Shown here piece by piece: positions 28,159-35,980 of a stretch of 64,000 nt of DNA. Both the position numbers and the translations under genes were made by a program. Source of the stretch: Chloroflexus islandicus. Lineage in GTDB: Bacteria; Chloroflexota; Chloroflexia; Chloroflexales; Chloroflexaceae. Every line of letters starts with the position of its first letter. The first letter of the stretch is position 1. Under the pieces are notes generated by a model. It was not told where the DNA came from and ran no database searches. It saw only the letters and a list, made by a program, of their open reading frames with translations. The stretch is taken from positions 1-64,000 of the forward strand of contig NZ_LWQS01000093.1 of the NCBI RefSeq assembly GCF_001650695.1. Direction: 5' to 3'.

Positions 28159-28857
28159 TCACCACGGATAATACTGATCGCGATAGTAACGCCGCTCGTA
28201 GCGCCGTTGCCGGAAGAGCGGCGCCAGCACCAAGCCAGCGACAAAGCCGCCGATATGCGCCCACCACGCCACGCCACCCATCGCCTGCACGTCGATGAAG
28301 ATTGAAAAGACGCCATTCGCCAGTTGCGAAATGAACCATAGCCCAAGGTAGACCACTGCCGGAATTTCAAAGAGCAACGGCAAAAAGAAGACGGGCACGA
28401 GCGTAATCACACGCGACGAAGGAAAGAAGATGAGATACGCTGCTAGCACGCCGCTCAGCGCCCCACTAGCGCCAACGGTGGGAAGCATGGAGGACGGATT
28501 GAACAAGACGTGGGTCAGCGCCGCCGCCACACCGCAGAGGAGATAGAAGATCAGGTAACGCTGGCTGCCCATACTGTCTTCAACGTTATCGCCAAAGATA
28601 TAAAGCGCCAGCATATTGCTGAACAGGTGAAACCAGCCGCCGTGTATAAACATCGAGGTAAAAATGGTGAGCAGCTCAGCCGGATCGAGCGGGTTGGCCA
28701 AAAAGCGCGCCGGCACCAGCGCCAGCTCGTTAATCCACGCTGCGGCGAGACGGGTATCACGGACCATGAAGAGAAAGACCACCACATTCGCCGCGAGTAA
28801 GGCCCAGTTGACCGCCGGAAACGAGCGTGAGGGAATCGTGTCTTTCAATGGGAACAT
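28159..28857 (-). CDS. Rhomboid-family intramembrane serine protease
   Basis: A 232-residue protein with six or seven membrane segments. The catalytic dyad is visible: S131 in 'GASGALSG' and H201 in 'AHIGGFVAG'. 'HGGWFHLFSNMLALYIFGD' (72-90) carries the loop-1 His/Asn residues that support the oxyanion hole. The C-terminal tail is basic and Tyr-rich ('RRYERRYYRDQYY'). The start at 28857 fits the family; upstream in-frame codons are unrelated in composition. The next gene downstream is the SDH-type protease. Confidence 0.93.
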   Translation of the reverse strand: MFPLKDTIPSRSFPAVNWALLAANVVVFLFMVRDTRLAAAWINELALVPARFLANPLDPAELLTIFTSMFIHGGWFHLFSNMLALYIFGDNVEDSMGSQRYLIFYLLCGVAAALTHVLFNPSSMLPTVGASGALSGVLAAYLIFFPSSRVITLVPVFFLPLLFEIPAVVYLGLWFISQLANGVFSIFIDVQAMGGVAWWAHIGGFVAGLVLAPLFRQRRYERRYYRDQYYPW

Positions 28858-29192
28858 AGTGGCTCCGTTGACCGCGCAGAGATAGCGCTGCGAGGGCAGT
28901 ATACTACATCTTACAACTGGCGTGTAGACCCTCTTGCATCCAAACGGAAAACGATACACTCCATCGTGAGGCGAACGGGCTTCATTAGAGTACCACATCT
29001 TGGGCGTGTCTGCACGACAACCGCCTCGGGCACGGATTGGCACAATAGGCAAGGCCAGCGAATCTGCGCTCATCCGTCGCATCCGTGCGTATCCGCGTCC
29101 CTTGCCCACACCTCAGAATAGGACACGGATTGGCACAGTTAGGCGAGAGCGGCAAGTCGGTGTGCATCGATCACATCCGTGTTCCATTCACC
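28858..29192. other. Gene-free spacer with a short direct repeat
   Basis: No gene, promoter or terminator is confidently seen. 'CACGGATTGGCACA' occurs at about 29032 and 29132, and words of the form CATCCGT(C/G) recur around 29075-29095 and 29167. On the minus strand TATACT (near 28905) could be a -10 for the rhomboid gene but a -35 is not clear. Confidence 0.5.
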
Positions 29193-29651
29193 TTACCCCC
29201 GCTCGCACACATCCTTCAACCGCTGCATCTGCGCTTTCGCGTCGAGCTGCATCAGCGGCGCGATGGTTAGCGGCCAGATCAGATCGAGACCGGGCACCTT
29301 GAGCCGGTACTCGACCCGGTTTTGGATGAGGGTCTGATCGGCGCGGCCCTGCCACGGCAGCCAGTGCCACGCATCAAACCCCTCCCAGAAGCCATCGAAG
29401 GCCCACAACACTAGACCGGGCCGCCGTTCGGCCACCACATAGCCAGCTTCAAGCAACGGGCCAACGCCGGTGAGGCGCAAACGCCACGGCGCACCGGTAT
29501 CAAAGCGCCAGCCATCGAGCGGCGTAAACTGCACTGCCGGCGACATCCACCGTTCCATCAGCGCCTGTTCAGTCATCACCCGCTCGACCCGATCCATCGG
29601 CGCGTTGACGACGACAAACTCCTCGAGCAGGTGGGGAAAGGGAGAGGACAT
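29193..29651 (-). CDS. SRPBCC-fold (START/Bet v1-like) protein
   Basis: A 152-residue protein with the polyketide cyclase/START pattern: an N-terminal strand 'EEFVVVNAPMDRVERVMTEQ', followed by 'W.SPAVQF', central strands with 'GYVVAERRPGLVLWAFDGFW', and a C-terminal helix ('LDAKAQMQRLKDVCERG'). It probably binds a hydrophobic ligand; no catalytic residue can be named. AAAGGAA lies about 9 nt upstream of the ATG at 29651. Confidence 0.75.
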   Translation of the reverse strand: MSSPFPHLLEEFVVVNAPMDRVERVMTEQALMERWMSPAVQFTPLDGWRFDTGAPWRLRLTGVGPLLEAGYVVAERRPGLVLWAFDGFWEGFDAWHWLPWQGRADQTLIQNRVEYRLKVPGLDLIWPLTIAPLMQLDAKAQMQRLKDVCERG

Positions 29652-29671
29652 CGCGTTTGTTCCTTTCAGGT

Positions 29672-29985
29672 GGAGATGCACGGCCGTGCGGCTTTACTAG
29701 GTGTGGCGACGCACTGCCGGGCGTCTTGACATGGTGACATACGACCGTGCGGCGTGACATGATATGGAGACGCACGGCCGTGCGTCTTTACTTGGTTTGG
29801 AGACGCACGGCCGTGCGTCTTTACGTGGTTTGGAGACGCACTGCCGTGCGGCTTTACGTGGTTTGGAGACGCACTGCCGTGCGGCTTTACGTGGTTTGGA
29901 GACGCACTGCCGTGCGACTTGACATGATGACATACGGACGTGCGGCGTGACATGATATGGAGACGCACTGCCGTGCGTCTCTACG
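29672..29985. repeat. 33-bp palindromic tandem array (family C)
   Basis: Fills the spacer between two minus-strand genes. The 20-bp perfect palindrome AGACGCACGGCCGTGCGTCT occurs at 29768-29787 and 29801-29820, and near-copies start at 29834, 29867 and 29900, all 33 bp apart; a further copy starts at 29961. Diverged units (CATACGACCGTGCGG-type) lie at about 29738 and 29931, each followed by GTGACATGATATGG. There are no variable spacers, so this is not a CRISPR array. A related core (CGCGCGGCCGTGCGGCG) occurs at about 34112-34128. Confidence 0.85.
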
Positions 29986-29986
29986 G

Positions 29987-31063
29987 TTAAACGTCTGGCA
30001 ATGACCAAATGCCGAAATTATCGAAATGCACCTCGACCCCGCCCTCCTCGCGGTAACAGGTGGTCGAAACGCCGATCCGCCCCGACGGATACGTCGCGTC
30101 ACGGAGATCACCTACTACTACGCCGTTGATGAACAAACGGATGCGATCACCTTGCTTGATCACGCGCAGCCGGTTGACCTCGCCGATCGTGGTGAAGAGG
30201 CGAGGATCGCCCTCGACCAGCGTCACCAATTCACCCTCAGCCGGCACGATAAAGAGCCGGAAATAGTCGATGAAAAATTCAAACTTGTAAAAGCCAACAT
30301 TGCGCTGCTGGCTAAACACCAGACTGCAACTGCCATCGCCACCGCCGCGCGCAATCCGGCAATCAACTTCGCTGATGAAATTGGTGAATGAGCTGAGTTC
30401 ATACAACTCATACGACGTGCCGCGTCCCGTCCAGATGACTTTGAAGACGCCGTCTTCAATCAGATCGAGTTCGATCTCTTGGAAAACGCCGGTAAACCAT
30501 GCGTTGCGGTTATCGACGAACTCATCGTAGAACACCCGGCGCGAACTAGCAAATAAGCCGCTCACTTCAGCCTCTACAGCCTGCGCGGTCTGGGTAGGAG
30601 CTAGCAACGCCTGCGCCTGCGCGGTCTGGGTAGGGGCCTGCGCCTGCGCGGTCTGCGCTTGGCTGGTGCGAGCCAGCGCCGCGGCGCCAAGCGGAGTCGG
30701 CTGGCCGGCGACGCCAACCACCGGCGTGGCGGTTGGCAACGAGGTAGCGTTGACCGCTTGGCGCGGGGTAGCAGTGGCAGTGGTAGTCGAGGCAGTGATG
30801 GTTGGGCGATTCAGCAAGACCAGCCAAATCCCCCCACCTACGATCAGCAAGCCGATCAGCCCGATGGCAACGAAGAGCACGATCTTGCCGGTTGCAGGCG
30901 ATGGTGTTGTGGCTGGCGGGGATGGCAAGGGCGTAACAGGGGGTGGTGGCGCCGGTATCGCCGGTTGCGCCTGTTCCGGCATCCGCGCGCCGCAATTGGC
31001 GCAAAACCGTTCGCCTGCCGATACCGGTGACCCGCACTGCGGGCAATAGCGTGATTGAGACAT
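29987..31063 (-). CDS. Zinc-ribbon, membrane-anchored protein with laminin-G/DUF1080-like extracellular domain
   Basis: The N-terminus is a double zinc-ribbon half (CPQC at 8-11, CANC at 22-25) and a Pro-rich linker, then one membrane segment (about 60-85). A Thr-rich stretch and an internal 'QTAQAQA' repeat (about 130-165) lead to a beta-rich domain (about 175-355) like concanavalin/laminin-G folds ('YDEFVDNRNAWFTG' to 'VHFDNFGIW'). Such proteins are frequent in Chloroflexota; function is unknown. CGGAG precedes the ATG at 31063. Confidence 0.7.
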   Translation of the reverse strand: MSQSRYCPQCGSPVSAGERFCANCGARMPEQAQPAIPAPPPPVTPLPSPPATTPSPATGKIVLFVAIGLIGLLIVGGGIWLVLLNRPTITASTTTATATPRQAVNATSLPTATPVVGVAGQPTPLGAAALARTSQAQTAQAQAPTQTAQAQALLAPTQTAQAVEAEVSGLFASSRRVFYDEFVDNRNAWFTGVFQEIELDLIEDGVFKVIWTGRGTSYELYELSSFTNFISEVDCRIARGGGDGSCSLVFSQQRNVGFYKFEFFIDYFRLFIVPAEGELVTLVEGDPRLFTTIGEVNRLRVIKQGDRIRLFINGVVVGDLRDATYPSGRIGVSTTCYREEGGVEVHFDNFGIWSLPDV

Positions 31064-31197
31064 GAAATTGCTCCGTGAGCAGCGTTTGCGGCTACTTGCG
31101 TAAACTTAGCATAGATTACCATTGCCGTGACACGCTCAGGATAGCATAAAGGGGGACACAACCTTGCAGGAGGGATTGGCCGCAATCGGTCTGTAGC

Positions 31198-31578
31198 GCC
31201 CGGCCCTGAAGGGCCGGGCTACCATTACAAAGCCCGCTGCGCGGGCTGACGGGAGCGATGCTGACGCAACGTCCGGTTTTCGCCTCCGCAACCTGCTGTG
31301 CGGGCTGGGACGGCGCAACTGTCCTTGCCCGCCCTGCATGCGCCCGCCCCGTTGCGCCCGGCCCTGAAGGGCCGGGCTACCATTACAAAGCCCGCTGCGC
31401 GGGCTGACGGGAGCGATGCTGACGCAACGTCCGGTTTTCGCCTCCGCAACCTGCTGTGCGGGCTGGGACGGCGCAACTGTCCTTGCCCGCCCTGCCTGCG
31501 CCCGCCCCGTTGCGCCCGGCCCTTCAGGGCCGGGCTACCATTACAAAGCCCGCTGCGCGGGCTGACGGGAGCGAGGTT
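31198..31578. repeat. 158-bp tandem array with family A palindromes
   Basis: Unit starts (GCCCGGCCCTGAAGGGCCGG or its variant) lie at 31198, 31356 and 31514, exactly 158 bp apart, giving about 2.4 copies. Each carries the GGCCGGG palindrome, a short linker with ACCATTACAA, and the AAGCCCGC-GCGGGCT palindrome. The middle text (ACGTCCGGTTTTCGCCTCCG) is shared between copies. The spacer 31064-31197 before the array has no feature. The array abuts the left end of the IS200-like element. Confidence 0.85.
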
Positions 31579-31584
31579 GATGCG

Positions 31585-32150
31585 GAGCCCTAACCGGAAG
31601 GGTTAGGCAAGAATTAAGAAACTTGCAATGCAAACCAACACAATCTTAATCGATAGCAATCAGATTTCAAACGCATCATACGTTGTTGAATTTTGGTGAT
31701 GTTCCTTTTGATTATGGATATAAGCAACAATATCTGCTAATGAACGCTTATCAACAGTAAGAGCTCCGTATCCGCTTTGCCATTTAAAAAACGTCTCTGG
31801 CGCAAGCTTGTGCGTCACAAGGTGAGTGCTAGCGCCTTTTACATTACCGGCTAGTTTTGCGATCGTTATGGTAGCGGGAAACGTTGTTAGGAGATGCATA
31901 TGATCAGCAATACCACCAATCGCAAGCGGTTCGCAACCAAGTGCGCGGCATTGTTCAGCGATAGCAGCGTAGAGGGGTGTCTCAATCTCAGATGTGATTA
32001 AAGGAATGCGTTGCCACGTTGTCCATACGAGATGTACGTAGAGTTGAGTGAAGGTTGCCACAATGATGCTCCGATGTTCACTAGTTATAGAAATTTAACA
32101 GGAACACACGTCTCATTCCTAATTATTCCGTGATTAGGAATAGAGACTGT
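31585..32150 (-). mobile_element. IS200/IS605-type insertion element
   Basis: Contains only a Y1 transposase gene. On the side beyond the gene's 5' end a hairpin GTCTC-ATTCCTAAT...ATTAGGAAT-A-GAGAC (32110-32147) has a 14-bp stem with one bulge. On the other side CCTAACC/GGTTAGG (31589-31607) forms a short stem. Such subterminal hairpins are what TnpA recognises in this family. The AT-rich composition contrasts with the GC-rich neighbours, suggesting transfer. Exact ends are not determined. Both flanks are family A palindrome arrays. Confidence 0.65.
31660..32061 (-). CDS. tnpA: IS200/IS605-family Y1 transposase (TnpA)
   Basis: HUH single-strand transposase. The HUH motif is H54-M-H56 in 'IADHMHLL', and the catalytic Tyr is Y114 in 'IVAYIHNQKEHH'; 'KWQSGYGA' also fits the family. 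The 133-residue length is near normal and no motif is broken, so it may be active. It starts at GTG 32061 with GGAG about 7 nt upstream. The codon usage is AT-richer than its neighbours. Confidence 0.93.
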   Translation of the reverse strand: MATFTQLYVHLVWTTWQRIPLITSEIETPLYAAIAEQCRALGCEPLAIGGIADHMHLLTTFPATITIAKLAGNVKGASTHLVTHKLAPETFFKWQSGYGALTVDKRSLADIVAYIHNQKEHHQNSTTYDAFEI

Positions 32151-32167
32151 TAGATGATCTGATTATC

Positions 32168-32840
32168 GTCCCCAGCCCACGCAGTGGGCTTCGTAACCCC
32201 AGCCCGGCCCTTCAGGGCCGGGTACATCAGGACAGCCCGCCGCAGTTGCCAGCCCGCCCAGCGGGCTGCGTAACCCCAGCCCGGCCCTTCAGGGCCGGGT
32301 ACATCAGGATAGCCCGCCTCAGTTGCCAGCCCGCCCAGCGGGCTGCGTAACCCCAGCCCGGCCCTTCAGGGCCGGGTACATCAGGACAGCCCGCCGCAGT
32401 TGCCAGCCCGCCCAGCGGGCTGCGTAACCCCAGCCCGGCCCTTCAGGGCCGGGTACATCAGGGCAACCCGCCGCAGTTCCCAGCCCGCCCAGCGGGCTGC
32501 GTAACCCCAGCCCGGCCCTTCAGGGCCGGGTACATCACGACCACCCGCCGCAGTCCCCAGCCCACGCAGTGGGCTTCGTAACCCCAGCCCAACCCTTCAG
32601 GGCCGGGTACATCAGGACAGCCCGCCTCAGTTGCCAGCCCGCCCAGCGGGCTTCGTAACCCCAGCCCGGCCCTTCAGGGCCGGGTACATCAGGACAGCCC
32701 GCCTCAGTTGCCAGCCCACGCAGTGGGCTTCGTAACCCCAGCCCAACCCTTCAGGGCCGGGTACATCAGGATAGCCCGCCTCAGTTGCCAGCCCGCCCAG
32801 CGGGCTTTGTAACTCCAGCCCGGCCCATCAGAGCAGGCTC
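32168..32840. repeat. 77-bp tandem array, about 8.7 copies, family A palindrome pair
   Basis: The AGCCCGGCCC hairpin starts at 32201, 32278, 32355, 32432, 32509, 32586, 32663, 32740 and 32817, each exactly 77 bp apart. Every unit has AGCCCGGCCCTTCAGGGCCG as hairpin one and CAGCCCGCCCAGCGGGCTG-type as hairpin two, joined by TGCGTAACCCC. Two units carry compensatory changes (CCCACGCAGTGGG for the second hairpin), which keep the stem. The array lies directly downstream of the GHMP gene and beside the IS200-like element. Confidence 0.9.
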
Positions 32841-32844
32841 CCCC

Positions 32845-34080
32845 TCACATCCGCGCCACCCGCACCGCCACACCGGCCCGTGCTTGGTAGGCCGCGGCAA
32901 TGCGCTGCACCTCAGCTTCGGCATCGCTGCGGCCAAAGACGAGCACAGTGGCGTGCGTAGTCGCCACCGGCTGGCGCGCGCCGAAGATGGCCGGTGCGGC
33001 GAGCTGTTCGATCAGGGCATCGGCGTGCGGATCGGTCAAACCGAGCGCCGCCTGCTCCCAGTGGCTCTGGGTGAGGAGTTCACCCACTAAGTGGAGGTCG
33101 TCATCACGCTGGGCACGGCTGGCCGCAGCGCGCAGCAACGCCAGCGCGAGGCGGGTGCGTTGTTGTTCGGCGAGGGTGAAGGCGGCCAGCGCTGCCGGCG
33201 GCGCCGGATGCGGATGCGCGCTGGCGGGAAGCGCCGCCGGCAAGCGGGCCCGGTGCTGGCGGATGAAGTCGCTGATCGAGAGGCTGGCCAACGCCGGTTC
33301 ACCATCGCGCGCGCCAAGCAGACTCTCAATGTGCAGCAGGGCCGTGCGCAGCCGCGCCAGCGGCTGGCGCGGCTCGTCACCCGCTTGGATAGCCCACAAC
33401 GCGCAACCAGCGGGGAGATGGGCACTGCCACTGAGGTGAGCGGTGAGCGGATTGACAATGACCAGCTCGTTGGCCGGCGCATAGATAGCCGTGAGCGTGC
33501 CGATCAGCTCAGCGCCGGTGCTGCGCCGTTCGAGGCGGGCCAGCCCCTCAGCGCAGGTAATGGCCAATTCGCGCGGGGCAAGGTGAATACTGTACGCCTG
33601 CGCCAACGCTTTGGCAACGGCGGCGATCACACTGGCGGCAGGTATGAGCGCCTCCACCGATTGCAGCATCACCCGTGCGCCGCCGCCAAAGCGGGCAAAT
33701 TCTTCGCGCATCAGCGCCACCCACGCCATCAGCGCCGGCCCCCACCACGGGCTGCGCGGCGGTTGGTGCAGGTCAATCTCGGCGACCGCATCGGCGTATT
33801 CGCGTGGCCCGCCCGGCAGAAACAGAGCAGTACAGGGGATTGAGTCGGTGCGCTGGCCAACCCGAAACCGGATGATCGGTTCCGGATCAGGCTGGAGCGC
33901 GACCATCACGCTAGGGCTGCCCGGCCACAGCAACGAGAGGATGCCAGCATCGGCCACAATACCGCCAAACAGATCAACCCACCCCGGCGCTTGCGTCACT
34001 GTAATCGAACGGTCACGGTCGAAGAATCCGCCCCGCTCAGCATGGGCATGGTGGGTGAACCGGTCAAGATGATTGGACAT
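32845..34080 (-). CDS. Galactokinase-like GHMP-family protein with degenerate motifs
   Basis: A 411-residue protein that aligns by pattern with galactokinase. 'APGWVDLFGG' near residue 31 corresponds to the galactokinase signature APGRVNLIGEH, but the Arg, Asn, Glu and His positions are changed. 'LIPAASVIAAVAKALAQAYS' stands in the place of the ATP-binding PxGxGLSSSAA loop, and it too is altered. The C-terminus ends in a 'ATVLVFGRSDAEAEVQRIA' GHMP-like strand-helix. Kinase activity is doubtful; a regulator or sugar-binding role is possible. ATG at 34080; no clear ribosome site. Confidence 0.6.
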   Translation of the reverse strand: MSNHLDRFTHHAHAERGGFFDRDRSITVTQAPGWVDLFGGIVADAGILSLLWPGSPSVMVALQPDPEPIIRFRVGQRTDSIPCTALFLPGGPREYADAVAEIDLHQPPRSPWWGPALMAWVALMREEFARFGGGARVMLQSVEALIPAASVIAAVAKALAQAYSIHLAPRELAITCAEGLARLERRSTGAELIGTLTAIYAPANELVIVNPLTAHLSGSAHLPAGCALWAIQAGDEPRQPLARLRTALLHIESLLGARDGEPALASLSISDFIRQHRARLPAALPASAHPHPAPPAALAAFTLAEQQRTRLALALLRAAASRAQRDDDLHLVGELLTQSHWEQAALGLTDPHADALIEQLAAPAIFGARQPVATTHATVLVFGRSDAEAEVQRIAAAYQARAGVAVRVARM

Positions 34081-34132
34081 GCAATACTATCCGTGATGCC
34101 AATGGTACAGCCGCGCGGCCGTGCGGCGCTAC

Positions 34133-34876
34133 CTACCGTGCAGCCACAATCGTCGCCCCCAGCGGCGCAGAAAGATCGGGAAAATGCAACCCCCGCAGCG
34201 TGATCGCACAAATCCCTTCGCCGCGCCGGGTGAGGCGATCGATCACGTTCGGATCACCCGAATCCGGCCCGCGCAGCACGATTTCGCTCTCGCCGAGCGG
34301 AATGCGCGCTTCGGCGGGAGCAGCCTGCGGCGTGATGCCGAGCAACGCCGCATAACGGCCGGCGCTCGCCACCGGATCGGTCACGGCGACGATCACCTCG
34401 GCAATACCGCGCGCGCCATTGCTGTGGCCCCAAAAATCGGCATCGGGCACCCGATACGCCCGATCGGTGACATCACCGCAGAGGAACGGCAAATCGGGGC
34501 TCGGCGGCCACGCTGTTTCCCACGCGAGGCTGATGCCATCGGGCCGGATGCGCCCGCCGGGAACCGGGCCGTTCATCATCAGGCCGCGATCAGCCGCGGC
34601 AGCAACCGCAATCGTAGTGTTATTCGTCAGAAGAGCAAAATCGATCAACCCCGGCCCAGCCGCCACATGCCGCCACCAGCGATGTTCGGGCGCAGGGCGG
34701 CGAAAGGCGAGCAGTTCAAGATACGTGCCATCGGGGAAGCTGATCAGCGCATTGTGGGTCGCGCCATCGGCATGTTCGCCGCCGGGAGCGACGACAAAAC
34801 CGGCCGCAGTGTAGGCCGCCACCGCCGACGACAACTGCTCCACCAAAATGACGATGTGATCGAGAGCGTGAATCAT
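34133..34876 (-). CDS. Glyoxalase-like (VOC superfamily) protein
   Basis: A 247-residue protein with two vicinal-oxygen-chelate modules. 'LDHIVILVEQLSSAVAAYTA' and 'GGEHADGATHNALISFPDG' at the N-terminus, ending 'YLELLAF', match the glyoxalase-3-like domain. Metal-ligand positions (His near the start, Glu in YLELL) are kept. The substrate is not predictable. CGGAG precedes the ATG at 34876. It diverges from acuI, with 111 nt between. Confidence 0.8.
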   Translation of the reverse strand: MIHALDHIVILVEQLSSAVAAYTAAGFVVAPGGEHADGATHNALISFPDGTYLELLAFRRPAPEHRWWRHVAAGPGLIDFALLTNNTTIAVAAAADRGLMMNGPVPGGRIRPDGISLAWETAWPPSPDLPFLCGDVTDRAYRVPDADFWGHSNGARGIAEVIVAVTDPVASAGRYAALLGITPQAAPAEARIPLGESEIVLRGPDSGDPNVIDRLTRRGEGICAITLRGLHFPDLSAPLGATIVAAR

Positions 34877-34913
34877 AGCAACTCCGTAGCGAATAGGATA
34901 GCGACGGCCGGGT

Positions 34914-34942
34914 TTGGCAAAGGTAGCCGTGTTTATTATAAT
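34914..34942 (+). promoter_or_regulatory. Promoter of the acuI-GNAT pair
   Basis: TTGGCA (34914-34919), a 17-nt spacer and TATAAT (34937-34942) form an almost consensus vegetative promoter, 45 nt before the acuI start. Confidence 0.7.
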
Positions 34943-34987
34943 CGACAGTACAGCAAACGCGCACGATACAAGCAAGGGAGCCTACCA

Positions 34988-35980
34988 ATGAGCGAAGAAC
35001 GCTTTACCGCGCTGGTGGTGGAAGAAGGAGCCGATGGCCGGCGGGTTGAGTTTCGCGAATTGCCGTTGAGCGCATTGCCCCCCGGCGAGGTGTTGGTCAA
35101 GGTGGCCTATTCGACGCTCAATTACAAAGATGGGTTGGCGATCACCGGCAAAGGCAAAATCCTGCGCAGCAGCCCGCTCGCGCCGGGCATTGACTTTGCC
35201 GGCACGGTGGTCGAGTCGTCCGATCCGCGCTACCAACCCGGCGATCAGGTCGTGCTGACCGGCTGGGGAGTCGGTGAGCGGCATTGGGGCGGGTTTAGCC
35301 AATATACCCGGGTGAAGGGCGAGTGGTTAGTGCCGCTGCCAGCCGGTATGAGCTTGCTGCATGCGATGACGCTGGGCACCGCCGGGTTTACGGCGATGCT
35401 GTGCGTGCTGGCGCTCGAACGGCACGGGTTCATCCCCGGTCGCGAGGTGCTGGTTACCGGTGCTGCCGGCGGGGTGGGCAGCGTGGCAGTGGCGTTGCTG
35501 GCCAAAGCCGGGCACAAGGTGATCGCCGCCACCGGCAGACCCCACGAAGAGGCCTACTTGCGCGAACTCGGCGCGAGCGGCATCCTTGACCGCAATACCC
35601 TCACCGCCCCCGGCCGCCCGCTTGAGAGCGAACGCTGGGGCGGCGCGGTCGATACCGTTGGCGGAGCGGTGCTCTCCGGCGTGCTGCGTTCGATGGCGAT
35701 GCGCAGCACGGTGGCCATCTGCGGCAATGCCGGCGGCGCCGAGTTTACCGCTTCTGTCTATCCATTTATTCTGCGCGGCGTGACGATGACCGGCGTCGAG
35801 TCGGTGATGGTGCCGCGCGAAGAACGCCTTGCTGCGTGGGATCGGCTGGCCCGCGACTTGTCGCCAGAACTGCTTGACCGGATGACGACGGTCATTCCTT
35901 TTGCTGAATTGCCGGCCTACGCTGAACAGATCACCAATGCCCAGACCCGCGGGCGGGTGGTAGTGGATGTGAACCAATGA
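34988..35980 (+). CDS. acuI: AcuI/YhdH-type acrylyl-CoA reductase (MDR family)
   Basis: Zinc-independent medium-chain dehydrogenase/reductase, predicted to reduce acrylyl-CoA with NADPH. 'STLNYKDGLAITGKGKI', 'PLAPGIDFAGTVVES' and 'GERHWGGFSQYTRVKGEWL' are family hallmarks. The nucleotide-binding motif is 'VTGAAGGVGSVAVALLAKAG'. The 330-residue length is typical. AGGGAG precedes the ATG at 34988. In 3-hydroxypropionate-using phototrophs this step handles acrylyl-CoA, but related quinone oxidoreductases look similar. Its stop overlaps the next start by 4 nt (ATGA). Confidence 0.87.
   Translation: MSEERFTALVVEEGADGRRVEFRELPLSALPPGEVLVKVAYSTLNYKDGLAITGKGKILRSSPLAPGIDFAGTVVESSDPRYQPGDQVVLTGWGVGERHWGGFSQYTRVKGEWLVPLPAGMSLLHAMTLGTAGFTAMLCVLALERHGFIPGREVLVTGAAGGVGSVAVALLAKAGHKVIAATGRPHEEAYLRELGASGILDRNTLTAPGRPLESERWGGAVDTVGGAVLSGVLRSMAMRSTVAICGNAGGAEFTASVYPFILRGVTMTGVESVMVPREERLAAWDRLARDLSPELLDRMTTVIPFAELPAYAEQITNAQTRGRVVVDVNQ

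Noticed and set aside
29672-29985. CRISPR array of 33-bp repeats
   Set aside because: The repeats are contiguous palindromes without unique spacers, and no cas gene is in the window.
32168-32840. CRISPR array of 77-bp step
   Set aside because: The whole 77 bp is repeated, so there are no variable spacers.
34121-34987. Long N-terminal extension of the AcuI-like frame
   Set aside because: It runs antisense over the glyoxalase-like gene, whereas the ATG at 34988 has a ribosome site and promoter.
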